NCBI GenBank assembly: GCA_009741485.1
Contig: CM019228.1
Span: 10,864,696-10,928,695 of the forward strand
DNA length: 64,000 nucleotides
Direction of reading: 5' to 3'
Source: Malurus cyaneus samueli
Lineage: Eukaryota; Chordata; Aves; Passeriformes; Maluridae
The notes under the pieces were generated by a model, which did no database searches, was not told the DNA's origin, and saw nothing but the letters and a program-made list of their open reading frames with translations. Below are positions 51,643-60,997 of the stretch, in pieces (within the stretch, counting starts at the first letter, position 1; each line of letters opens with the position of its first letter). Made by a program: the position numbers and the translations under genes.

Positions 51643-54600
51643 CTGAGCCCAAGGACAGGGAGAAGAGCAAGTCAGACCTACCACAGCAGAAAACCATGGA
51701 AAACCCACACAGATCCCCTGGGGAAAGGTAGGGTGAGCTTTTCCCCTTGCCTATTGCTTTTTCTTACTGTTACTGTGGATCTTAGCCCAGGCCTCACTGT
51801 CACTCCCACAGAAAAATGAAATGCCAGAGAAGGTGAGTCCAGAGAACTGGCTCAGTTCTCTTCTGGGCTCCTTCATGCCCAATTTTGCAATAAGGAGGGA
51901 AAAATCACTGGAGTCTTGCCACTCCTCCAACACTTCCTCCAAATGACAGGCAAGCTCTGTAGAACTCAGAGAGAGCATTTTGAAACAGGGAAATAGAACA
52001 TTACTAAGACATGAGTATGCCCAGAACCAGTGGGTCTGAACTAGAAGAGAAGGGCTATCCTTGGACCAGTGTCCATGCTAATCTACCATCTCTCAACCAC
52101 ATGTGCAGTCCAACAGAAAGGCATCCTCCCCTACTCCCAGCTGGCTGTTTTCCTCAGGAAATACCCAGCAGAAGCAGAGGAATTGCACCATTTAAAGGGT
52201 GCTTTGGACCAGAAGGTAGGACTCACCGATATGTCTGGTAGGATGGCGTTGGCACTTGCTGCTCCCTGGCCAGACCCTCCCTCTGGTCAGCAGGCACCGG
52301 TGAGGCCGCAGGGAAGGCCTGGCTGCCGTTCTGCTCCGAGGTCCAGAAGGGATATCCACTGCTGACCACCACAGGGTTACTCTCTTCCTTCACATCCACA
52401 TTCTCATCCTTCTCAAAATCTGACTCAAAGCAGGGAAAAGAAAGAATGGAAAAGAATGAGAAAGGGGAAGAGGGAGACTGAGCTCACAAGGGTCTATTGG
52501 CAGTTGCAGAAATCACAGGATGGTGGAAGGAAACACAAACACCTCCTGCAGTCCTTCATCTCAAGGAAATAGCCCCTTCTACTCTTCTCTGCCCAGATAT
52601 TGCAGTGTTCAGCCCTGCTCTGTCCTGTCTCCTTAACTGTGCTACTGCAAGCAGCACTGTGATCTGGAGCAAGGAATGATCAAGCTTAAAAAACTTTCTC
52701 AATATCATTCTCTGTGTTTGTTGCGATCAATATTACCACGTTCCTCAGCACTGGGCTCCTTCTCCTCAGGCAGCTTCCTCTTCTGGCTCTTGGCTGGACT
52801 GGGCTTCTGGCATTTGGCTCGTCCTTCCCTGGAAAGAAACAAGACATAGGGTTAGCTTGGATGTAAGCTTTTTGCCTAGATATACAGGCAGGGATGCTAT
52901 AGGAAAAGAAATAAATTCCATGACATTTTTAAAGTTTAAGTTAAAAAGAGCCAGTTTTGGCTTTCTTTCATCAGGAAATTAGTTTTTTTTCAGGCACAAA
53001 ATAACACAAAACAAAATCTCAGATATTTTTGCAACATTTTCGCTTGGAAAAGAACTCAATTTTTTCATTCTCTATTGCCAGTCTGGAGTTGCAATTTAAG
53101 CTTTGTTTCATCTCAGCCACTGGCTGCCTTCAGACCAGGCAGAAGATCTCACTGGTATTGGTATCCATCTTCCCTCTTGCAGATAAAATCTGCTGGAAGA
53201 GACACTTTTCCACCCACAGGAAAAGGAGACAAGGGAGCCTCCAAATGTCAGAACCAAGCTGATCTCCAAGAGACCAAATGATCTGCCATGGACTCCTGTT
53301 ATCACTGCTATTCACAAGTCAGACTCCAGTCTAGCTCCAACGTGCAAGAGAATGCAGGTCTCAAATTTGTCACACCTCCCACATTTCTGTAGGAATTGTC
53401 ACCTCCCACTCCCCAAGGCTCTTGGGAAGAGGCTGCACAGAGGGACATCATTCCCAGATACAGGCAAATGCAGTGTGCACAATGCAGCAGGCTCAGCAGA
53501 GCCGGCTGGCAGACTTTTGCTCAAAGACCTTGGGTAAAATTCACAAGTGAACTCCAGTTATAAATAAACTAATATGAAAATACAGTTTACCTTCGAGTGT
53601 TCTTCCCATGTTCACGGAAACCTTTAGCAAATGGATTGTTGTCAATCTTGAGCTTTGTAATCTTTAAATAAAAGGAAAAAGACTCAGCATCAGACTGTGA
53701 CTGGTTGGGATCTTCACTGTTCTAAAACCTTCATCTTAGTACTTATCACAACAGATAAATTGTGTGAGGGTTTTTGGACATGACCTTGCCACAGTATCTC
53801 AGCCTTCCCAACAGTTCCCATTATTGATCAAGAACTGACCCGCAGAGAGAAGTGACCTTGCCAGGATCAGCAGTGATTTGGGTGGGGTTCATCTGACTAG
53901 AGAAATATACAGGCTGAGTATCTATATCTGGACCTGTAGCCATACTTTTTACTGCATTTGGAGTTCTGTGTGTCACTGACAGTGCACTCAATACCTTTAA
54001 GGTGCTTAACTCATCTCATCACAGAGTAGATGTTTCCCACAGGATCCATAATGTGCCTGTTTCTTCCCACTGTCCACCACAGCTCCAGGAGGAGCAGCCT
54101 GGAAGGAGAAACCTTCCTCTACAAGAATTTTACAGACAGCATTTTTCAGGGTGTCCAGGAGCAGAGCTTGCACACCGTACCTGCTCGTTCTGGTAGGCAG
54201 TGACAGAAGTGAAGACAGTCTCAGGGAAGCTGAACACCTGGAAGATGCTCCAGCGGACACTGAACAGGTCATCTGCCTGCACGATGTGGAAGCGCGGCTT
54301 GTACCGGTGCATGGAGTGCAGGATGATCTGGGACAGGGACACACAAAGGAGAGGTTTCCATGTCAACTCACTGCAAATCTCCTGTGGACACTCCCAGGAC
54401 ACCCATTCCAAACCAGACTGGTGTCTCCATCCAGTCCCTGTAGTGACAGTACAGACCCATACCTTCCCTAGCAGGGAGCTAAGAGGGCACAAGGGCTGGG
54501 TGAGGGAGGAACAAAGGGCACTTAGATATGTTTTAATTTCTCACAAATTTTGCTTGTTTCCCACAATATGCATCTGCAATAGATTCCAAGAGGCCACAGC

Positions 54601-57600
54601 ACAACCTACATGCCCATGTTGATCCAGAGTGTTGTTGGTGAGCTTCAGTTTTTGGAAGGAGACAGGTTCTTTCATCCAGTGGCTGCCAGGAGCTGGGGAA
54701 TCTGGGTGGACATAGGTGCGACAAGGGAGCTGGGGCTCAGCTTTTCCAGCAACTTCCCACCGATCTTTATTCCACTGTGAAGGGAAAGACAGAAATCTGG
54801 AGCTTAAAAAAGTGTGCTTTCAGTACAGGAAAGCCCCAGCAACTTGGCTTCAGTGTCAATCCAATGCACTCCTCTGGAGCACAAGTAGCAGATTCTCTCT
54901 TATGAGCCATGATCATGTTCCCAAATCAGCTCCAAGTTTAGGCCTCATTTTTCCTTGCTTTCTCCAAATCACTGCCAGAGAAGCCTGACATTAATCATGA
55001 TTAAAACTGTACTGCTCACAATGAAAATTAGTTACCTTTCCAGCTGCTCCCCAAGCAAAACTGACAAATAACTCCAGAGAGGCATAAAATCCATCAATTA
55101 CTTCTGAACTTTGTCCAAAGAGAATTTATTTATCAGCGTGACAAGTGAAGCATAAAGATTAATCTATTTCAAACAAAGATGAAAGACAGCATAAATTCTG
55201 TTATTTAAAGTACTTACCTTGTACCTGAAGTTGTCCATTGGCACAAAATCTACCAGCATGAGGTACTTGGCATATGGGATTAAGCCAGAGACTTTGATTT
55301 TGCATTGTGGAAACATTCGTCTGAAGGAGGAATGAAAAATAGAGTATAAAGATTTCTCTGTAAGTGGCTACTAATGATCAAGAAGCATGTCATGTTTACT
55401 CACTACTGTGCAAAGCCCTGGCAGCAGTATTTCTCAAGCCAGCCCCTGACCATTTGTCCATGTTATTGATGGACTGCCTAGTCCTATGGGTTTAGATGGG
55501 ATAGGGACTAACAGGACAGCAGTCACTGAAGAATAAACTGTTACTCGTTTTCACCTTCCAATTCCTCTAACATGACAGTGGGAAACTTAAAAGGAACTAT
55601 TTGGAGGTTGCATGTAGTTCCTGGCCTGCTGCAGCTCTCACAGACCTGCAGGATGGATTAAATCTGAGCGTGGGTGGAAAACGTGCTCTCATCTAAGAGC
55701 ACACCCAGCTTTCTGTTCCTGTACTCCCTGCCACTGCTTTTAACTTCTGACTCCGCAAAAAAGCTTTGACAGCTACCTCCCTACCCAAAGGGATTATTCC
55801 AGCTCACAGCAGCTTTGACACAATACATTACAATTTCACAATTCCATATTCTTTCACTGCAAGCTCCACAATACATGACTCATTTATAGAGGAGTCTGCG
55901 CCATGTTCTTGTCTGCAAACACAGACTGGAACCCAAGCATTTGCTGCTCAACTGCTGCTGCCTGTGACCCAGGCAAAGGGAGCCCAGGGCACTTCCCAGA
56001 GCAGCCTCACAGTGACAGGAAGAACACCAGTGCTAAGTGGTGAGATAAGGGTACAGGAGTTTTCTCAGCACATCAGCCTCACAGCGACCTTTTGCGCTTC
56101 ACAGTTTGAACTTCTGTGACACCCTGAAAGTGCAATTCTTCTGCCAGGATCAGCAAGATCTGCATAACTGACTACAAAACCAGTTTAAGGACCACCATTC
56201 AAAAAAAGAACACTTGAAAACAGCTCGGAGGGACGTGGTGTGTGTGGGCAGCTGTCCTGTGCCCCTCACCTGCCAGATTTGGTGATGATCATCTCAGTTC
56301 CTATCTGGTGAAACTTCATCCAGAGCGCCATATCCTCGAGGGTGACCACGATGGAGCTCTGTGGGAAGGGCTCCAGGCTGGGGGAAGGAAGGGCCTCACA
56401 CGGCACTTTCACATCTAGAGAGAGAGGGATGGTGACTGCAGACAGACAGGAGGGGAACTGACAGCACGGCCTCTCATGTCTGGGCAGCCTGTGCACAAAA
56501 AAGCTCTTAAAAACTGTTATTTTTCTTCAAAGGATTTTTGTTACTTAGTAGGCTTAGAGGTGCAGAGCCCTTTCCAGCAGGTTTGGGTTTATCTGGTAAC
56601 TTCTTTGTGAAGATCTGTACCAGCATTGTATCAACATCACCTAAATTCCATTGTTACAAAATCCACACTGGCAGCAGCCACAATCCACTGTTCTGGTATG
56701 ATCAGGGTCACACAAAACACTTTACCAAGAGAATACAATGAAAGCTCAAAGGATTGGAAGACTTTAAGTGGGTAATAGAGGAAAATGACAAATAGGTGGT
56801 AGCAGAGGTGAAAAATCCCTCCAGAAGACAAAGTTGGGACAAACAGCTGGTGTTGATAGTGCCAACCACCTCTGTACAGCTTTTTGGATTAAAAACCTCC
56901 TTAAAAACCTCTAGTAGGTGCTCTCTACAGTATTGTAAGGCAGGCAAGATTGCTGCTGCCTTACTGAAAAGCCCAGTTCCATTTCAGGCCAGAATGTGAC
57001 CAGGTACAGTTCTGGTGGGCTGGGTTCATACCCAGCAGGGCTTTAGGAACACTGCCCAGGTACAGTTCTGGTGGGCTGGGTTCATACCCAGCAGGGCTGT
57101 AGGAACACTGCCCAGGTACAGTTCTGGTGGGCTGGGTTCATACCCAGCAGGGCTTTAGGAACACTGCCCAGGTACAGTTCTGGTGGGCTGGGTTCATACC
57201 CAGCAGGGCTTTAGGAACACTGCCCAGGTACAGTTCTGTGGGCTGGGTTCTAACCAGCAGGGCTGTAGGAACACTGCCCAGGTACAGTTCTGGTGGGCTG
57301 GGTTCATACCCAGCAGGGCTTTAGGAACACTGCCCAGGTACAGTTCTGGTGGGCTGGGTTCATACCCAGCAGGGCTTTAGGAACACTGCCCAGGTACAGT
57401 TCTGGTGGGCTGGGTTCATACCCAGCAGGGCTGTAGGAACACTGCCCAGGTACAGTTCTGGTGGGCTGGGTTCATACCCAGCAGGGCTTTAGGAACACTG
57501 CCCAGGTACAGTTCTGGTGGGCTGGGTTCATACCCAGCAGGGCTTTAGGAACACTGCCCAGGTACAGTTCTGGTGGGCTGGGTTCATACCCAGCAGGGCT

Positions 57601-60600
57601 TTAGGAACACTGCCCAGGTACAGTTCTGGTGGGCTGGGTTCATACCCAGCAGGGCTTTAGGAACACTGCCCAGGTACAGTTCTGGTGGGCTGGGTTCATA
57701 CCCAGCAGGGCTTTAGGAACACTGCCCAGGTACAGTTCTGGTGGGCTGGGTTCATACCCAGCAGGGCTGTAGGAACTGAGAGGGATGAGGACTCTGCTCA
57801 GTGGGGCACCCACAGCAGCAGTGCTGACCCAGCCCAGGGCCAGCAGGACCTCTCTGGGTGGTGCATTAACAGCCAGGCACAGCTATTTCTTTAAAAGGTA
57901 GATTTTTCTGCTTCTCATCCTGAGCAGATCTTATTCAGAGCATAGCAGGGAAAAAAGGAATTTTCACCTTGTTAGAGCTTTCCTGAGTAACGTCTTCAAA
58001 AGAGTATTCACATTTCCAGAGAAATTAGCTTTTTTCATAAAGGGACATCTTTCCACTAAAACAACCCAATGCAAGTCTAATGGGTTCCTACTTCAGTACT
58101 AAGAAGTAAAAAAACATTAAAATGTAATTTTGTCAGTTTGCAGAGATCTTCAGGCATTTAAAAAAAATACATCCTCTACTTTTTTTTCTGCTTTGATCCA
58201 ACATTAATGAACTGGCCAAGAAGTGACACCTAGCTTGCTCACCAAGATTAGCCTGTTAACATCTTCTTACTAAAGCTTCCCCCATATCCTCTTGCAAAGA
58301 CATGAAAGCTGCCACGAGACGATGCATTCGGTAGCTCAGTGCAGCACATATATCAAAAGGAGTTACAATAAAATTGGGCTGATTTCCCACAGGAGCCATC
58401 CAGTCACAAATAAATGCAAACAGATTTTGATTAGCTAGACAGATGCTCGTTCCTTCCCCAAATGAATTTTAGAATTAACATTTCTTTAAGCAAATTCCAG
58501 TGCCATTAAATGAGACTACCACGAGGCAGATCTCAAGAGTCCTTAATGAGGGGAGATTTCCAGTGAAGTCAGGAGGAATTGAAGTGAAAGGAGTTCAACA
58601 CTGAATTAAAAATCAAAGGTAGATGTTATAATCTATTTTTACCAAAATGAGTCCTCAACGCAACTGTAGGAGCATGATGCTGCAGGAGACAGGGACAATA
58701 AATGTTGCAACAAAGATTTTAAAATGTAGTTAATGCCTTTCACCATGCAGATTTTGTGTGCTCTGGCTGAGGCTGAAAAGCAGGACTTGAATAGTCTGCA
58801 TGAGGATCTGGACCTCAGCAGTGGTGTGGGCTGGCAAATGGATCCTTACAGTTACTGTTGGCTTCAGTGGGATCCTACAGTGATGGATCTAGTTGTAGGA
58901 TCCACTTTGGATTTTATTTGCAAATTCTGTTTGGATTTTTGTTTCTCTCCTAGTTTGTGCCTGTGTAACTGATGGCAAGGCTCACACACTCACCCTCCCA
59001 CAAAGATGCCCGAGTGTCAGAATTACAGCATGGAGAAATTTGGGCAGAGTGTCCAAGTACTGAACAGAACTTGTGTGAGCTGTACTTATATGGTTTCCTC
59101 TTCTGTGCAACTTGGTTTTAAAACCATTATTATCTGAAAGAGATTTAAACCTTTTCCAGGAATTCCAGTTTTACTTTTTAAAAAACAGTACTATTTTCAT
59201 TGTGTTGGTAATACCATATGTTGCCTACTCTAAAACATGTTCTTTATGTCCAGCTGAAATTGAAAGGTGGGAAGTTGCTATGATAAAGGTGCTGAAAATT
59301 AAGAGATCTTCAGTCTGTTCCGTGCTTGATTTGAAGGTGCTTTTACCAATAAGAGTAGCTTGTGCTGCAGTTTCTGTATCTAGAATAAGATGTACAGATC
59401 TTTTTGTCATCTTGGGGACAGAAAGGAAAGGAGAAATGAGAGACAATTTAGGAGCACTTGCAGAGAGGAGGAAGATCTTTGGATACAAGATGCTGGTGTA
59501 CACCCTCACCTAAAGAAGTTCAATTCATTTTCCAGTAGTGAGACAATGTTACAATGTCAGAAAATTCGTTGCAGCCTACCCAAAATGTATAGGATAGCAT
59601 TTGCAGACTGGGAAAACTCCAACAAGGCAAAAAGCTTCACTATAATCAGTTATTATTATATTTGTTGCTGTTACCTTCCAAGTGAAGCCCAACACTAACG
59701 GCTATCCGGTGTCCACCAGGGAGGAACACACATCAATACAGAAAGCTTTCTAATAAATTAATCTTACAGACAAGCAAAAAAATCCACCCCAATTATTTTC
59801 TAAATGTCAATAGAAACGTCCTGACCCTCTGGAGGGAACCTCATTTCTCAGATCCAGAGAGTTTTTTGGCAATAACAAAAGTATCGTTTCTACCATACCA
59901 TTTTCTACCAAATGCAACAGTTTCATCTCTCAGATGCAAACAGTCATCACCTGGAATATTTCTGCTGTAGGGGCTCATACACCAGAAAGAACTCAGTAAG
60001 AAAATGAGGTGAATACTGCAGTAGTTGGAATCTTTAACATGAAAATGCAATAATACAGTCTTTTTTTTTTTTCATTGCTGCTCTTTTGTTTTTCAACTCA
60101 AAATTCAAGTAGCAGAAATCAGTATGAATCAGATCAGCACAGCAGGGACTGAAAAAACCCAGAAAAGCAGCGAAGGTGGAAATCAACTAAATCACTGCAC
60201 ATGTATTTTGCTCATGAATGAGACAACATCTTGCAGAGGATGAGAAGGAAGCTGAGACTGCCCAGTCACCTCTAATGTGCACTCCTAAACCTGGGCCAGT
60301 TGTTTTCTTCTGATGTAGAGTAAAACCCCACAGTAGATTTGGGGTTCAGCTGCACTGACAAATGCAGCGCCTTGGGATATGTCCCAAGGTATATCTGTCA
60401 TTGTGCCAATCCAATCATGCTCCACACAGCATGCTATGAGATGGACTGATGAAAAACCATAAGGAAATCACAAAAATCCTATGCTGGACGTGAACCTGGA
60501 AGAAGTGGGCCATGCCTGCTTGGGGTTCATACTCTCAAAGGGCATAGGAAATAGGAAAAAAAACCAAACCAGATGGTTTGTATCAGAACTGTCATTAGAA

Positions 60601-60989
60601 ATATAACAAGTATTTCCAAACTTTCTGGGGCCTTCAACCTGAAGAACTCAGTACTTTGCAGACAATACACAAATAACACTTCCAGCCTCCAGCTGAAGGA
60701 TCACACTGCACAAGGTGATGTGGGTAAGGGAGTTTTGGGCACAATTATGAGCAAACCTTTGCTACCTTACAGAAGATCTTCTAAGGCTCTCAAAAAACAC
60801 TCAAATCCACAATTTTTCACCTACATCTACAAAAAACCCAGTTTTGAAATCATCTCTAGCCCCATTGACTCTACTATAAATGCTGGTAGCCCTCCAGGAG
60901 CACTTGTTCCCTTTCTGGCAGAAGTCTAGGATGTTTCTGTGCAACAAGAAAAGGGAAGGAGTCCTTCACTTACCTGGTAAAGCTTGCAT
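51216..60989 (-). CDS. TBX6L: VegT/Tbx16-class T-box transcription factor (whole coding span, nine coding exons)
   Basis: I joined, on the minus strand, 60989-60974, 56414-56270, 55320-55218, 54774-54610, 54327-54181, 53661-53591, 52828-52737, 52419-52227 and 51642-51216: 1359 nt, 452 aa, with phases agreeing at every junction. A T-box DNA-binding domain fills residues about 30-215 ([70 protein letters not shown]). A basic stretch follows (KSQKRKLP), then a proline-rich region ([14 protein letters not shown]) and a conserved end ([14 protein letters not shown]). From memory, the C-terminus matches Xenopus VegT and the N-terminal MQAL matches zebrafish Tbx16 (MQAI). Chicken calls this gene Tbx6L. 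The family specifies mesoderm and paraxial progenitors. Placental mammals lack it. The alternative, true TBX6, is less likely because of the VegT-type C-terminus. Confidence 0.9.
52227..52419 (-). CDS. TBX6L: T-box gene coding exon 8
   Basis: The acceptor is CTTTGAGTCAG and the donor is TATCG|GTGAGT. It encodes residues 247-310 and two bases of Arg311. It starts acidic ([14 protein letters not shown]) and ends PTPSYQTYR. It includes VKEE, a minimal sumoylation-type motif also seen in the Xenopus protein as recalled. Confidence 0.9.
52737..52828 (-). CDS. TBX6L: T-box gene coding exon 7
   Basis: The acceptor is CTTTCCAG. The donor is read as CGTG|GTAATA, because this leaves the single base needed before exon 8 and gives Asp at the joint. 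The nearby CGTGGT site (ending at 52740) keeps phase too but shifts the exon by one codon. The exon encodes a basic stretch, [20 protein letters not shown], a likely nuclear-localisation signal. Confidence 0.85.
53591..53661 (-). CDS. TBX6L: T-box gene coding exon 6
   Basis: The acceptor is TTTATTTAAAG and the donor is CGAAG|GTAAAC. It encodes residues 193-215 and two bases of Arg216: [19 protein letters not shown], the end of the T-box. Confidence 0.97.
54181..54327 (-). CDS. TBX6L: T-box gene coding exon 5
   Basis: The acceptor is CTGTCCCAG and the donor is CAG|GTACGG. It encodes residues 144-192, [20 protein letters not shown] to [11 protein letters not shown]. It is phase 0 at both ends. 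Confidence 0.97.
54610..54774 (-). CDS. TBX6L: T-box gene coding exon 4
   Basis: The acceptor is CTTCACAG and the donor is CAT|GTAGGT. It encodes residues 89-143, from [14 protein letters not shown] through [14 protein letters not shown] to NNTLDQHGH. It is phase 0 at both ends. Confidence 0.97.
55218..55320 (-). CDS. TBX6L: T-box gene coding exon 3
   Basis: The acceptor is CTCCTTCAG and the donor is AAG|GTAAGT. It encodes residues 54-88 ([13 protein letters not shown] to DNFRYK), core T-box sequence with DNA-contacting residues. Confidence 0.97.
56270..56414 (-). CDS. TBX6L: T-box gene coding exon 2
   Basis: The acceptor is CTCTCTCTCTAG and the donor is GGCAG|GTGAGG. It encodes residues 6-54, starting [10 protein letters not shown] and reaching the first T-box strand ([19 protein letters not shown]). 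Because the exon begins AT GTG AAA, frame demands one base from exon 1. Confidence 0.93.
56415..60973 (-). other. TBX6L: T-box gene intron 1
   Basis: About 4.56 kb, the longest intron of the gene (the others are 0.28-0.95 kb). It contains the 56-bp minisatellite at 57.0-57.8 kb, T-runs, and otherwise unremarkable AT-rich sequence. It is a natural place for enhancers, but I can point to none. Confidence 0.75.
57001..57776. repeat. Minisatellite, 14 copies of a 56-bp unit
   Basis: Units start at 57005, 57061, 57117, 57173, 57229, 57283, 57339, 57395, 57451, 57507, 57563, 57619, 57675 and 57731. All are 56 bp apart except the fifth (54 bp, small deletions), and the last is cut short. The unit runs from TACAGTTCTGGTGGGCTGGG to GGAACACTGCCCAGG. 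Copies are nearly identical. A T/G variant (CTTTAGG or CTGTAGG) marks copies 2, 5, 8 and 14 with G. Most units hold the inverted repeat GCTGGGTTCATACCCAGC. Open frames across it are a by-product of the repeat. Confidence 0.97.
60974..60989 (-). CDS. TBX6L: T-box gene coding exon 1 (16 nt)
   Basis: ATG CAA GCT TTA CCA G, then a consensus donor GTAAGT. It gives MQALP plus one base that completes Asp6 with exon 2. I chose it because the phase fits the exon 2 acceptor, the donor is the best upstream on this strand, and zebrafish Tbx16 begins MQAI. The start has A at -3. The transcription start is unknown. A CATAAAA stretch at about 61195 is one weak TATA-like candidate. Confidence 0.72.
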
Positions 60990-60997
60990 TTTTCCAT
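60974..60997 (-). CDS. Upstream ORF overlapping the T-box start (5' part; ends in exon 2)
   Basis: An ATG at 60997-60995, eight bases upstream of the proposed start and out of frame, reads MEKCKLYQ to the exon end. After splicing it continues ATG TGA at the start of exon 2 (56414-56409). The result is a nine-codon upstream ORF that overlaps the main start codon. The context is weak at -3 (T) with G at +4. It matters only if the transcript starts upstream of 60997. Confidence 0.4.

Noticed and set aside
53370..53377. TCACACCT, a T-box half-site, in a T-box gene intron (also near 6221 and 13914)
   Set aside because: An 8-base motif is expected about this often by chance over both strands of 64 kb, so no claim of autoregulation is justified.
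56266..56496. T-box exon 2 extended upstream to a start at 56496
   Set aside because: The extension crosses a strong acceptor (CTCTCTCTCTAG) and adds a peptide unlike T-box N-termini. The MQALP exon fits better.
57127..57894. Open frames across the minisatellite ([14 protein letters not shown] repeats)
   Set aside because: They follow from translating a 56-bp tandem repeat, with no homology, and lie in a T-box intron.
58981..59040. GTGAGT donor on the minus strand as the end of T-box exon 1
   Set aside because: The frame that fits exon 2 has no nearby ATG, and the peptide does not resemble Tbx16 N-termini.
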